A stretch of DNA of 64,000 bases from Clostridiaceae bacterium 14S0207. Lineage in GTDB: Bacteria > Bacillota > Clostridia > Clostridiales > Clostridiaceae. The notes below the pieces were generated by a model. It worked only from the letters and a program-made list of their open reading frames with translations. It had not been told where the DNA came from and did not search any database. Below, piece by piece: positions 28,916 through 38,731 of the stretch (its first letter is position 1; each line of letters begins with the position of its first letter). Both the position numbers and the translations under genes were made by a program. Location of the stretch: positions 1,674,001 through 1,738,000 of the forward strand of contig CP026600.1 of assembly GCA_003288255.1 (NCBI GenBank), given 5' to 3'.

Positions 28916-30625
28916 TTATTTTAACATACTATTTTCTTTTAAGTTAGTAATAATTTGTGAAAATATTGGTGCAGCTGTACTACCTCCATCTTCTTCTTTT
29001 CCTCCTTGGGATATTTTTATCCAATCAATATCTCTCACTAATACGACTGCAGAATATTTTTTTTCATTTAACTTGAAAAATCCTACAAACCAACCATCTG
29101 AATGTTTTTTTCTTTTCCCATTATTAACCTCATAATATTCAGATGTACCGGTTTTCCCTCCAACTTTAACTCCTTTAACCTTAGCTTTAGTGCCTGTGCC
29201 CTCTTTATCTTCCACCACATCAATCATCATACTCTCTAACAATTTTGCGGTACTATTCTTTATAACCTTTTCTTTTTTAATCTGTATATTCTTTATTTCT
29301 TTATTATTATCATCAACAATAGCATCAATAATGTATGGTTTTACTAACTGACCTTTATTAATAATTACATTAGGTATATTAAGAGCCTCTAATGGAGTTA
29401 TTCTTATCTTTTGACCGATAGCCGCATGTTTAATTTCATCTCTATGTATTTTATTACTAATTTCAAATTTTCCACTTACCTCATCTTGTAATCCTAAAAT
29501 TGGATTTGTTAAATTAAACTTGTTAGCATATTTATATATGTTATTAAACCCAACTTCTTCTCCTACCTGATAAAACACGTCATTGGAAGACATAATAAAC
29601 CCTTCCCTTAATGTCATTCTTTTTTTATTATTATGTTCTTTAATATTAGAATTACGCTTATACATCTTATCTACCCACACTATATTATTATCCAAAGCCG
29701 CCGCTGAAGTAACTACCTTAAAAATAGAACCTGGAAAATAACCACTATTAGAACTAGCACCTATATTAATATTAGGATGTCTATCATCTTTATTAGCCAT
29801 GGCCAATATTTTTCCCGTATCACTTTCCATTAGGAGTACGCCAATATCTTTATATGAATTATACTTTTCATCTCTAATTATTTTTTCGACTGAATTCTGA
29901 ATTTCTTTATCTAATGTAAGTCTAAAATTTAGATTGTCATTTCCTTTAATATCTTTATTAAAGGTATCTTCTGATGTTAGATTTTTTCCTATAACAACCT
30001 TATCAACCTGATTATTTTTTCGAATATTTTCCATTGTCCTTTCCAATGTTCCTTCTTGCTTCATAGAACTATCTTTTAAATTATTTGCTCTATCCATAAC
30101 ACTAATTATATTCCAATTTTCTTTTAAATTAGATTTATCATATAAATATACATAAAATCCTTTTATATCTTTTAAACTTTTTAACTTATCATAGCAACTT
30201 TTATCTATTTCATATTTTATTTTTCCTGTATATTTATATTCTTCAACTTCGTCTGGGAAAATATAATTTTTATTACATTCCCTTAAAATATATTTAGCCT
30301 TTTTAATATTAAACTCGTTTTTATTTATATTATATCTCATATAAAAAGCTGGATCTATTACTGCATAATAATTTCTTGAATACTTAAAAAACTTTTCACC
30401 ATTTTTATCGAAAAGCTTATAATTTTTATCTTTTAAAGTTTCAACATAATAATATTGTTTATTTAAAATATCTTTTAAATCTCCCTGTTTAACAAACTGG
30501 ATATAAAAAAACTTTCCTATAAGGCTTATAAAGATAAGCACTATACCAATGTAAACTCCCTTTATTCTTCCACTATATTTTCTTGAAGATAAAAAAGATA
30601 ATATAGTTTTTTTGTCTTTCATCAT
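28916..30625 (-). CDS. Class B penicillin-binding protein (transpeptidase)
   Basis: A 569-aa peptidoglycan cross-linking enzyme with one N-terminal membrane anchor (about 20-45). The active-site serine lies in PGSIFKVVTSAA (SxxK), followed by SSND (SxN) and VGGKTGTSEYYE (KTG). The N-terminal dimerisation part is short and unlike MrdA or FtsI. The position next to sigK suggests a sporulation or division role, but this is inference. The ATG at 30625 (or 30622) has GAGGTG 9 bp upstream. Confidence 0.88.
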   Translation of the reverse strand: MMKDKKTILSFLSSRKYSGRIKGVYIGIVLIFISLIGKFFYIQFVKQGDLKDILNKQYYYVETLKDKNYKLFDKNGEKFFKYSRNYYAVIDPAFYMRYNINKNEFNIKKAKYILRECNKNYIFPDEVEEYKYTGKIKYEIDKSCYDKLKSLKDIKGFYVYLYDKSNLKENWNIISVMDRANNLKDSSMKQEGTLERTMENIRKNNQVDKVVIGKNLTSEDTFNKDIKGNDNLNFRLTLDKEIQNSVEKIIRDEKYNSYKDIGVLLMESDTGKILAMANKDDRHPNINIGASSNSGYFPGSIFKVVTSAAALDNNIVWVDKMYKRNSNIKEHNNKKRMTLREGFIMSSNDVFYQVGEEVGFNNIYKYANKFNLTNPILGLQDEVSGKFEISNKIHRDEIKHAAIGQKIRITPLEALNIPNVIINKGQLVKPYIIDAIVDDNNKEIKNIQIKKEKVIKNSTAKLLESMMIDVVEDKEGTGTKAKVKGVKVGGKTGTSEYYEVNNGKRKKHSDGWFVGFFKLNEKKYSAVVLVRDIDWIKISQGGKEEDGGSTAAPIFSQIITNLKENSMLK

Positions 30626-30633
30626 AAAAAACA

Positions 30634-30675
30634 AACACCTCACTTTAGATAAAATTATATCCAAAATAAGGTGTT
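30634..30675 (-). promoter_or_regulatory. Hairpin over the ribosome site of the PBP gene
   Basis: AACACCT pairs with AGGTGTT on the minus strand around a 28-nt loop. The 3' arm contains the GAGGTG ribosome site of the penicillin-binding protein and is followed by a T-rich stretch before the start codon. It could be a weak terminator of udk or a translational control. Confidence 0.4.
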
Positions 30676-30689
30676 ATATACAAAATACA

Positions 30690-31319
30690 TTAATTTTTCG
30701 TATTTTCTAAAATGCTTCTAACTTTTGAACACAAACAATCAATAGCAACTTCATTATGTCCACCTTCTGGTATAATAATGTCTGCATATTTTTTAGTTAC
30801 TTCTGTAAATTGTGAATGCATAGGTCTAACTACATTTAAGTACTGTTCTATTACTGATTCAATAGTTCTACCTCTTTCTTCTACATCCCTTAAAAGTCTT
30901 CTTATAAATCTAACATCGGCATCTGTATCCACGTAAAGTTTTATATCTAATAAATCTCTTAATGACTTTTCTTGAAGTACAAGAATCCCCTCTACAATAA
31001 TAATTTTCCTTGGGTTAACTATTACAGTTTCTTCTTTTCTTGTATGTACTTCAAAATCATATATAGGTTTTTCCACCTCTGTTCCACTTATTAAATCTTT
31101 AACATGTTGTATTAATAACTCCATATCAAAAGCATCAGGATGATCATAATTAGTGAGAATTCTTTCCTCAAAAGTTAAATGGCTTTGATCTTTATAGTAA
31201 CAATCCATTTCTAACACAGAAAGACAATTTTCTCCAAATGTTTTACAAATTTCTTTTGCAATAGTACTTTTCCCAGAGCCAGATCCTCCAGTAATTCCAA
31301 TAACAAGTGGTTGCTTCAT
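30690..31319 (-). CDS. udk: Uridine kinase
   Basis: It phosphorylates uridine and cytidine for pyrimidine salvage. The 209-aa protein has the P-loop [17 protein letters not shown] (about 8-24), [15 protein letters not shown] and NYDHPDAFD, and ends at the usual length. Its ATG overlaps the last base of the U32 gene stop. In B. subtilis udk is likewise grouped with yrrM, yrrN and yrrO. Confidence 0.96.
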   Translation of the reverse strand: MKQPLVIGITGGSGSGKSTIAKEICKTFGENCLSVLEMDCYYKDQSHLTFEERILTNYDHPDAFDMELLIQHVKDLISGTEVEKPIYDFEVHTRKEETVIVNPRKIIIVEGILVLQEKSLRDLLDIKLYVDTDADVRFIRRLLRDVEERGRTIESVIEQYLNVVRPMHSQFTEVTKKYADIIIPEGGHNEVAIDCLCSKVRSILENTKN

Positions 31320-32548
31320 TATTTCTCCTCCTTAGACTTTATAAGGATGTCTTTTTCTTTTAGTTCCTTATCTACCTTTACAGTGAAAATCATTTTAGCT
31401 GCAGCACATGCTTCTATGTCTTCACCTTTTTCATTTTTCATTTGGCCTAATGTTATTTCCACATTATCGCCTTGTGCTCTTAATACTTCAACTTGCTCAC
31501 CAACTACCGCTTTATTTTTTTGTTCTAAAGTAGCAGTCATAGTTTTCCTATCAAAATTCTTAACAACACCAATTACATCATATGACTTTTCATAAGCCGA
31601 ACTATTATATACCTGTTTTTCTTCTTCGTCAAAATAAAAACCAGTATAATATATTCTATGACTTGGTTTCATTAAATACTCTAACCATTTGTTTTTAAAT
31701 TTAAATTCATCCGGATTATCGAAATACGCATCAATTGCCTCTCTATAAGCCTTAGTAACTGATGCAACATAAAATACGCTTTTCATTCTTCCTTCGATTT
31801 TAAATGAATCTATGCCTGATTGAACTAGTTCTGGAATATGTCTAATCATACATAGATCCTTTGAATTCATTATATAAGCGCCCTTATCATCTTCTCTTAC
31901 TTCGTATAATTCTCCTGGACGTTTTTCTTCCATTAAATAATATTTATATCTACATGGCTGAGCACATTGTCCTCTATTAGAATCTCTTCCAACTATGTAA
32001 TTAGATAGTAAGCATCTACCTGAATAAGACATACACATAGCCCCATGAACAAAGGCTTCTAATTCTAAACTTGCAGGAATTTTTTCTTTTAACTCAGTAA
32101 TTTCTTTCATAGAAAGCTCTCTTGCTAAAACTACTCTCTTTATTCCTTGATTATGCCAAAAAATTGCTGACTTCCAGTTAACATTGTTAGCTTGTGTACT
32201 TAAATGTAATTCTAAATCTGGAACAACTTCTCTTGCAGTTAAAATTATTCCTGGATCTGACACTATTATTGCATCTACATGAAGTTCATATAATTCTTTT
32301 AGATAATCTTCAAGTCCTTCTAAATCATCATTATGAGGAAATACATTTAATGTTACATAAACTTTCTTTCCTCTTTCATGAGCATATTCTATTCCTTTTT
32401 TAAGATCTTCATTGGTAAAGTTATCAGCAAAAGCTCTTAGGTTTAATTTACTTCCACCTAAATACACTGCATCTGCTCCAAAATCTATAGCAGTAATTAA
32501 CTTTTCTAAATTTCCAGCAGGAGCTAATAATTCTGGTTTCTTAATCAA
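31319..32548 (-). CDS. U32 family protein, tRNA U34 hydroxylation (YrrO/TrhP-like)
   Basis: A 409-aa protein of the U32 'peptidase' family. It has [27 protein letters not shown] at the start. A cysteine cluster of the kind that binds an Fe-S cluster follows: [14 protein letters not shown] and [15 protein letters not shown]32 proteins YrrN/YrrO (TrhP in E. coli) hydroxylate wobble uridine of tRNA using prephenate. The gene follows trmR, whose product methylates that hydroxyl, so this role is favoured over 23S rRNA hydroxylation (RlhA). Confidence 0.85.
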   Translation of the reverse strand: MIKKPELLAPAGNLEKLITAIDFGADAVYLGGSKLNLRAFADNFTNEDLKKGIEYAHERGKKVYVTLNVFPHNDDLEGLEDYLKELYELHVDAIIVSDPGIILTAREVVPDLELHLSTQANNVNWKSAIFWHNQGIKRVVLARELSMKEITELKEKIPASLELEAFVHGAMCMSYSGRCLLSNYIVGRDSNRGQCAQPCRYKYYLMEEKRPGELYEVREDDKGAYIMNSKDLCMIRHIPELVQSGIDSFKIEGRMKSVFYVASVTKAYREAIDAYFDNPDEFKFKNKWLEYLMKPSHRIYYTGFYFDEEEKQVYNSSAYEKSYDVIGVVKNFDRKTMTATLEQKNKAVVGEQVEVLRAQGDNVEITLGQMKNEKGEDIEACAAAKMIFTVKVDKELKEKDILIKSKEEK

Positions 32549-32549
32549 A

Positions 32550-33209
32550 TTAATCCCTCCTTACAGTTACAGCTATGCCATCACCCATTGGCAATACTGA
32601 GGTTATAAATTTCTCATTATCATTAACTTCTTCAAGATAAGTTCTCATTCTTTTAACTATAGTTATTTTTCTTCTAACTAAAAGTTCATCAGAAGGTACC
32701 ATACCCCTAAATAATACATTATCTGCAACTATAACCCCATCTTTATTTAAAAGTTCTAAACAATAAGGAAGAAAATGATTATAATGTCCTTTACCAGCAT
32801 CCATAAAGATTAAATCATAAGGAGGAACCTTTGTATCACAAAGGTTCTTTAAAATCTCCTCACATTCACCTTCTTTAATTTCTATAGCCTGTTCAAATCC
32901 ATATTTCTTTAAATTCTCTTTGGCCTTTGAAATCATATTTGGATCTCTTTCTATCGTAGTAATATGTACATTTTCTTTAGAAGCTTGCTTCATTAATATC
33001 GAAGAATAACCTATTGCTGTTCCTAATTCTAATATTCTCTTAGGTCTTTTAAGCTCAATCATCAGTTTAAGAAAATTGGCTGTTTCCTTTTGAACTATAG
33101 GAACTCCATTTTGTTTTGCATATTCTTCCATATGTAAAAGAATTTCATTATCTTCCTTTATTAAATTCCTAAGATAATTTTCCATGTAATCATACATTAT
33201 TCCACTCAT
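32550..33209 (-). CDS. trmR: tRNA 5-hydroxyuridine O-methyltransferase TrmR
   Basis: A 219-aa class I SAM-dependent O-methyltransferase of the YrrM/COMT type. SAM binding is seen in LELGTAIGYSSILM (about 81-94) and TIERD; the metal/substrate site is FMDAGKGHYNHFLP and IVADNVLFRG. TrmR forms 5-methoxyuridine at the tRNA wobble position in B. subtilis. Adjacency to the U32 gene supports this specific role over a generic catechol methyltransferase. Confidence 0.85.
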   Translation of the reverse strand: MSGIMYDYMENYLRNLIKEDNEILLHMEEYAKQNGVPIVQKETANFLKLMIELKRPKRILELGTAIGYSSILMKQASKENVHITTIERDPNMISKAKENLKKYGFEQAIEIKEGECEEILKNLCDTKVPPYDLIFMDAGKGHYNHFLPYCLELLNKDGVIVADNVLFRGMVPSDELLVRRKITIVKRMRTYLEEVNDNEKFITSVLPMGDGIAVTVRRD

Positions 33210-33249
33210 ATTTTAATTCCTCCAAATTTCCTTAAGAAGGATTAGATAT

Positions 33250-35076
33250 TTATTTATTTCTCATTGCTGTTCTCTTTCTTTGAGCAGTATCTAAAATTTT
33301 CTTTCTCATTCTTATGTTAGTTGGAGTAATTTCAACTAATTCATCAGATGCTATAAATTCTAAGCATTGCTCTAAACTCATTTGTCTTGGTGTTATAAGT
33401 TTTAATGCATCATCTGAACCAGAAGATCTTGTGTTACTTAAATGTTTTTTCTTACATACATTAACTTCTAAGTCTCCAGGTCTTGAATTTTCTCCTACTA
33501 TCATTCCTTCATATACTTCTATTCCAGGATTAATGAACAATACTCCTCTTTCTTGTGCATTATATAATCCATAAGTTATTGAAGTACCAGCTTCAAATGC
33601 AGTTAATGATCCTTTACTTCTTTCAGGAATTTCTCCTTTAAATGGTTCATATCCAATTAATACATGGTTCATTATACCATTTCCTTTAGTATCAGTCATA
33701 AACTCATTTCTAAATCCTATTAATCCTCTTGATGGCACGTGGAATATTAGTCTAACGTATCCATTTACTGCAGAAGTCATATTTTGCATTTCCGCTTTTC
33801 TTGGTCCTAGTTTTTCCATAACTACTCCCATAAATTCTTCTGGTACGTCTATTGTTAACTCTTCTATTGGTTCACATTTTTTTCCATCTTCTATTTTGTA
33901 TATAACAGATGGCTTAGAAACTTGGAATTCATATCCTTCTCTTCTCATAGTTTCTATTAGTATTGATAAGTGTAATTCTCCTCTACCACTTACTTTAAAT
34001 GAATCAGCTGAATCAGTTTCTTCAACTTTTAAACTTACATTAGTTTCAAGTTCTTTCATTAATCTATCTCTTAAATGTCTTGATGTTACAAACTCTCCTT
34101 CTTGACCTGCAAATGGTGAGTTATTAACAATAAAGTTCATGCTTAATGTAGGTTCATCAATTTCAACAAAAGGTAATGCCTCTGGATTATTTATATCTGC
34201 TATAGTTTCTCCTATATTGATATCAGGTATACCAGATACAGCAACTATATCACCTAACATTGCTTCCTCAGTTTCAACTCTTTTTAAACCATCGTATACA
34301 TAAACATTAGAAATTTTAACATTCTTTTGAGAACCATCTTTTCTCATTAAAGCTATTTGTTGATTCTTCTTAATACTTCCTCTAACTATTTTACCTATAC
34401 CGATTTTACCTACAAAGTTATTGTAATCAATACTTGATACAAGTAATTGAAGAGGTGCATCTAAATATCCTTCTGGAGATTTAACATTCTTTATAATAGT
34501 TTCATATAAAGGAACCATGTTTTCTCCTTCTTCTTCTACTTCATACTTAGCTATACCAGCTTTAGCAGAACAATAAATTATTGGGAAATCTAATTGTTCA
34601 TCATCTGCACCTAATTCAACAAATAAGTCAAATACTTCGTTAATAACAGCTTCTGGTCTAGCATCTTTCTTATCAATTTTGTTTATAACAACCATTGGCT
34701 TTAAGTTTAATTCTAAAGCTTTTTTAAGAACAAACTTAGTTTGTGGCATTGGTCCTTCATAAGCATCTACAACTAAAATAACACTATCAACCATTTTTAG
34801 TATTCTTTCAACTTCTCCACCAAAATCTGCGTGGCCTGGAGTATCAATTATATTAATTTTTACTCCATTATACATAACAGATGTATTTTTAGAAAGAATT
34901 GTAATTCCTCTTTCTTTTTCTAAATCATTAGAGTCCATTACTCTTTCTTGTACTTTTTGATTTTCTCTAAAAACATTACTTTGTTTTAAAAGAGCATCAA
35001 CCAAAGTAGTCTTACCATGGTCAACGTGCGCTATAATAGCTATGTTTCTTATATCATTTCTTTGAAATATATTCAT
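33250..35076 (-). CDS. typA: Translational GTPase TypA/BipA
   Basis: The 608-aa ribosome-binding GTPase has G1 [17 protein letters not shown]3 [12 protein letters not shown] and G4 [12 protein letters not shown] in the first 140 residues. EF-G-like domains follow, then the TypA-specific C-terminus ([24 protein letters not shown]). It aids 50S assembly and stress adaptation. It stands alone, between the rnjA terminator and trmR. Confidence 0.98.
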   Translation of the reverse strand: MNIFQRNDIRNIAIIAHVDHGKTTLVDALLKQSNVFRENQKVQERVMDSNDLEKERGITILSKNTSVMYNGVKINIIDTPGHADFGGEVERILKMVDSVILVVDAYEGPMPQTKFVLKKALELNLKPMVVINKIDKKDARPEAVINEVFDLFVELGADDEQLDFPIIYCSAKAGIAKYEVEEEGENMVPLYETIIKNVKSPEGYLDAPLQLLVSSIDYNNFVGKIGIGKIVRGSIKKNQQIALMRKDGSQKNVKISNVYVYDGLKRVETEEAMLGDIVAVSGIPDINIGETIADINNPEALPFVEIDEPTLSMNFIVNNSPFAGQEGEFVTSRHLRDRLMKELETNVSLKVEETDSADSFKVSGRGELHLSILIETMRREGYEFQVSKPSVIYKIEDGKKCEPIEELTIDVPEEFMGVVMEKLGPRKAEMQNMTSAVNGYVRLIFHVPSRGLIGFRNEFMTDTKGNGIMNHVLIGYEPFKGEIPERSKGSLTAFEAGTSITYGLYNAQERGVLFINPGIEVYEGMIVGENSRPGDLEVNVCKKKHLSNTRSSGSDDALKLITPRQMSLEQCLEFIASDELVEITPTNIRMRKKILDTAQRKRTAMRNK

Positions 35077-35122
35077 CTAAACTCCTCCAAGTTATTTCAT
35101 CTAGTCTATTTTTGATTTTCTA

Positions 35123-35164
35123 CAAATAAAAATTGGATACATTCTAGTACCCAATTTAAAATTT
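35123..35164 (-). terminator. Terminator after rnjA
   Basis: AAATTGGGTAC and GTATCCAATTT form an 11-bp stem with one weak (G-U type) pair around a 6-nt loop, followed by TTTATTT on the minus strand. Confidence 0.7.
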
Positions 35165-35225
35165 AAATCTTATTTTATTCTAATATCATGTATTAAAAAT
35201 GTCAAATAAAACAGTATAAAAGATT

Positions 35226-36893
35226 TTAAACTTCCACTATAATTGGTAAAATCATTGGATTTCTTTTTGTTCTTTCGTATAAAAAATTTCTTAAAACATC
35301 TTTTACACTAGATTTTATTGTAGCCCATTCTTTAATTTTATTTTCTTCACAATTTTTAAGAACTATTCTTACTTGTGCTTTAGCCTCTTCGATTAAATCT
35401 TCAGATTCTCTTACATATACAAAACCTCTAGAGATAATATCTGGACCAGCAACTACCTTACCAGTTTCTTTTTCTATAGTTACAACAACTGTTAAGATAC
35501 CATCCTGTGATAGATGTTTTCTATCTCTTAAAACTATATTTCCAACATCTCCAACACCTAAACCATCAACAAATACCTGACCAGAAATTACTGAACCATT
35601 TTTTCTTATACACTCTTTGGAAACTTCAATAATTTCTCCGTTATCACCTAAAATAATATTTTCTTCTGGTGTGCCAAGTTTCATAGAAAGTTCACCATGT
35701 TGTTTTAAATGTCTATACTCACCATGTACTGGAATGAAAAATTTAGGATTTACTAAAGTATGCATAAGTTTCAATTCCTCTTGACATGCATGCCCTGATA
35801 CATGAACATCTGCTAATGCTTCATATATAACATCTGCACCTTTTTTAAATAATTGATTTATAACTTTAGAGACTAACTTTTCATTTCCTGGTATTGGTGT
35901 GGCGGAAATAATAACCATGTCACCTTTTTGAATATTTACTTTTTTATGTTCTGATGCAGCCATTCTAGCTAAAGCTGACATCGGTTCTCCTTGGCTTCCT
36001 GTAGTTATTATTATAATTTTATCATTAGGATACTTATCTATTTCATCAATAGTAATTAATCTATCTTCTGAGATACTTAGATATCCTAGCTCAATAGCCA
36101 CAGAAACTATGTTTTCCATACTTCTTCCTGAAACTGCAACTTTTCTATTGAATTTTTGTGCTGCTTCAAAAATTTGTTGAATTCTATGAATATTAGAAGC
36201 AAAGGTAGCCACTATAATTCTTCCTTTTGCTTTAGTGAACATACTCTTGAATGTTTCACCAACAGTACTTTCTGACATAGTATATCCTGGTCTTTCTACA
36301 TTAGTACTATCTGCCAACATAACAAGAACACCTTTTTTACCTAATTCCGCAAACCTTGCTAAATCCGCTACACAACCATCAATTGGTGTAAAATCGATTT
36401 TAAAATCCCCAGTATGCAAAATAATACCTACTGGTGTGTGTATTGCAATAGCAACTGAATCCGCTATACTATGACTAGTTTTTATAAATTCAACGGAAAT
36501 AGTATCTAACTTTACAATATCTTTAGGATTTACTCTTCTTAAACTAACAGAACTTAAAAGACCATGTTCTTTTAGTTTAGATTCTACCATACCAATTGTC
36601 AATTTCGTTCCGTATACTGGTACGTTTAATTGTTTTAAAACATAAGGTAAGGCCCCAATGTGATCTTCGTGTCCGTGAGTTAAAAATATACCTTTAACCT
36701 TATCTTTATTCTTTACTAGGTAAGTTACATCCGGTATAACTACATCAATACCTAGCATTTCATCATCAGGAAACTTAAGTCCACAATCTATTACTACTAT
36801 TTCGTTTTTGTACTCAAAAGCAGTTAAGTTCTTACCGATTTCATTTAATCCCCCAAGAGGAATTATTTTTATTTTATCCTTTTCTTTACGCAA
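35226..36893 (-). CDS. rnjA: Ribonuclease J
   Basis: A 555-aa metallo-beta-lactamase/beta-CASP nuclease with 5'-3' exonuclease and endonuclease activity in mRNA decay and rRNA maturation. The zinc site is FLTHGHEDHIGALPY (about 72-86), with HTGDFK and the C-terminal HVSGHACQEEL. The start is a TTG at 36893, 7 bp after GGAGGG. It follows the fur gene in the same direction. Confidence 0.95.
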   Translation of the reverse strand: MRKEKDKIKIIPLGGLNEIGKNLTAFEYKNEIVVIDCGLKFPDDEMLGIDVVIPDVTYLVKNKDKVKGIFLTHGHEDHIGALPYVLKQLNVPVYGTKLTIGMVESKLKEHGLLSSVSLRRVNPKDIVKLDTISVEFIKTSHSIADSVAIAIHTPVGIILHTGDFKIDFTPIDGCVADLARFAELGKKGVLVMLADSTNVERPGYTMSESTVGETFKSMFTKAKGRIIVATFASNIHRIQQIFEAAQKFNRKVAVSGRSMENIVSVAIELGYLSISEDRLITIDEIDKYPNDKIIIITTGSQGEPMSALARMAASEHKKVNIQKGDMVIISATPIPGNEKLVSKVINQLFKKGADVIYEALADVHVSGHACQEELKLMHTLVNPKFFIPVHGEYRHLKQHGELSMKLGTPEENIILGDNGEIIEVSKECIRKNGSVISGQVFVDGLGVGDVGNIVLRDRKHLSQDGILTVVVTIEKETGKVVAGPDIISRGFVYVRESEDLIEEAKAQVRIVLKNCEENKIKEWATIKSSVKDVLRNFLYERTKRNPMILPIIVEV

Positions 36894-36950
36894 AGTCCTA
36901 CCCTCCTTTTAACCTATTTTACGTTTATATATAAATAAAAGGTTTACCCT

Positions 36951-37412
36951 TTATTCATGCATATTTTTTTTACAGTCTTTGCATATTCCATAAAATTTAA
37001 CATTATGATTTAAAATTTTAAATTCATAATTATCTTCTATATTCTTTTCTAATTCCCCTAATAGATCACCTTCAACTTCTATAACTTTTCCACAAATATT
37101 ACAAATTAAATGATGATGATGATGTTCTTCATTCTCATTTACAAGTTCATATCTACTACATCCTTCATCAAAATCTAACTTACATATAAAACCAACTTCT
37201 TCTAAAAGTTGAACTGTTCTATATACTGTAGCAAGCCCTATTTCTGGACAATCTTTTTTTACTTTTTCATATAACTCTTCTACTGTTAAATGATTCCCAT
37301 TATTCTCAATAATAGAATTTAGGATTGCTCTACGTTGAGGTGTTAACTTATATCCCTTATCTTTTAACACTTCTTTCAATTGTAATATCTTCTCAGGAGA
37401 TAATTTAGACAT
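36951..37412 (-). CDS. Fur family metalloregulator
   Basis: A 153-aa winged-helix repressor. It has YKLTPQRRAILNSIIENNGNHLTVEELYEKV and CPEIGLATVYRTVQLLEEVGF for DNA recognition. The metal region is EHHHHHLICNICGKVIEVEGD, and the structural zinc Cys pair is CKDC. The family includes Fur, PerR and Zur, and the sequence alone does not decide between them. The ATG at 37412 has GAGGG 8 bp upstream. Confidence 0.9.
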   Translation of the reverse strand: MSKLSPEKILQLKEVLKDKGYKLTPQRRAILNSIIENNGNHLTVEELYEKVKKDCPEIGLATVYRTVQLLEEVGFICKLDFDEGCSRYELVNENEEHHHHHLICNICGKVIEVEGDLLGELEKNIEDNYEFKILNHNVKFYGICKDCKKNMHE

Positions 37413-37562
37413 TTTAATTTCCCTCATTTCTTCTAAACCACAATATATTAGATTACTGCGAATATTTTAACTTGAATCTTAAATATAGTTTAATATAATG
37501 AGTATCTATTGTCAATTGATAATGTATAATTATTTTCCAATTTATAGATATTATTTAAAATT

Positions 37563-37814
37563 TTATTCTTCAAGAAGTAATTCTTCATATGCCTCTTCAA
37601 CAAGTTTCAATTCCTTTGAATCTTCCACAGGTTTAAAATAACATTTTCCATCTTCTTCTATCATAGATAAAGCTAAGGCCTCATCATCATTGCCCTCTAA
37701 CGGAGTTACAATTAAATATTTTTTATCTTTTACAAGAACTTTTTCTACTACTTCAAATTCTACATCATTATTACTTTCATCAGTTAATATAATTGTTTCC
37801 ATGTCATTCTTCAC
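37563..37814 (-). CDS. DUF1292 family protein
   Basis: An 83-aa acidic protein matching DUF1292: ETIILTDESNNDVEFEVVEKVLVKDKKYLIVTPLEGNDDEALAL. Its function is unknown. It lies in the conserved Firmicute order alaS-ireB-ruvX-DUF1292-fur, which supports its being a real gene. Confidence 0.82.
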   Translation of the reverse strand: MKNDMETIILTDESNNDVEFEVVEKVLVKDKKYLIVTPLEGNDDEALALSMIEEDGKCYFKPVEDSKELKLVEEAYEELLLEE

Positions 37815-37865
37815 AAATCATCTCTCCTCTATTTATTTTGTATATTTTTATTTTCTTTATTCTAC

Positions 37866-38276
37866 TTATTTCTTATAATCTAAATATCCTTGAAGTATAT
37901 ATGTAGATGCCACCTTATCAACTATAGTTTTCCTTTTCTTTCTAGACAAGTCCGCTTCTAACATAGCTCTATGAGCTGCCACTGTTGTTAATCTTTCATC
38001 CCAAAAAATAATTTCTAAATTTAAAAATTCTTTTATTTTTTCTGCAAAATTAACCACTTTTTCCCCTTGAGGTCCTAATGTTCCATTCATATTTTTAGGA
38101 AGTCCACATACTATTTTTTCCACCTTATACTCATCACATATTTTTTTTAATTCTTCTAAATCGTAAGTTTCATTTTTTCTTCTAATAGTTGTAATACCTT
38201 GTGCTGTAAAACCTAACGGATCACTTATAGCAACTCCTATAGTTCTATCTCCAACATCTAATCCTAAAATTCTCAT
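37866..38276 (-). CDS. ruvX: Holliday junction resolvase-like RuvX (YqgF)
   Basis: A 136-aa RNase H-fold nuclease linked to pre-16S rRNA processing. It starts [27 protein letters not shown], with the catalytic Asp in [22 protein letters not shown] and the second acidic site [11 protein letters not shown] follow, then D in VDKVAS. It belongs to the conserved alaS-ireB-ruvX group. Confidence 0.94.
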   Translation of the reverse strand: MRILGLDVGDRTIGVAISDPLGFTAQGITTIRRKNETYDLEELKKICDEYKVEKIVCGLPKNMNGTLGPQGEKVVNFAEKIKEFLNLEIIFWDERLTTVAAHRAMLEADLSRKKRKTIVDKVASTYILQGYLDYKK

Positions 38277-38340
38277 ACTTTCATCTCCTTTAATAAAAAT
38301 TAATTTATATGTACAAAATCAACATCTCTCTTTTATTTAA

Positions 38341-38372
38341 AAATAAAAATGCCCTAAAAGGGCATTTTTACT
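38341..38372 (-). terminator. Terminator overlapping the ireB stop codon
   Basis: AAAAATGCCC pairs with GGGCATTTTT around a 5-nt loop. The stem begins within the ireB stop codon. Confidence 0.75.
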
Positions 38373-38622
38373 TAATTTCTAAATAATGTTTTAAAACTTC
38401 TTCTAGAATTTCATCTCTTTCAAGTTTGCTAATCATAGCTCTTGCACCATTATAATTGGTAATATAAGTTGGATCACCTGAAATAAAATATCCAACTAAT
38501 TGATTTATAGGATTATATCCTTTTTCTTCTAAAGATTTAAAAACTTGATCTAAAATTTCCTTGGTAACAGCACTTTTATCCCTAATACTATTAAATTGTA
38601 AGGTCATATCGTTGTCTACCAC
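38368..38622 (-). CDS. ireB: IreB family regulatory phosphoprotein
   Basis: An 84-aa protein matching the IreB/DUF965 family over its whole length: [48 protein letters not shown]. In Enterococcus IreB is phosphorylated by the Ser/Thr kinase IreK and controls cephalosporin resistance. It sits between alaS and ruvX, its usual place. The cognate kinase is not in this window. Confidence 0.92.
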   Translation of the reverse strand: MVDNDMTLQFNSIRDKSAVTKEILDQVFKSLEEKGYNPINQLVGYFISGDPTYITNYNGARAMISKLERDEILEEVLKHYLEIK

Positions 38623-38731
38623 CTAGATCACCTCTATTCTTAAAATAAATATATTAAATATTTGATATATATTGTAACACAAAGTGGCAGTTTTTAAAAT
38701 TATTTTTTAATTAACTTTAAACCTTATATTA

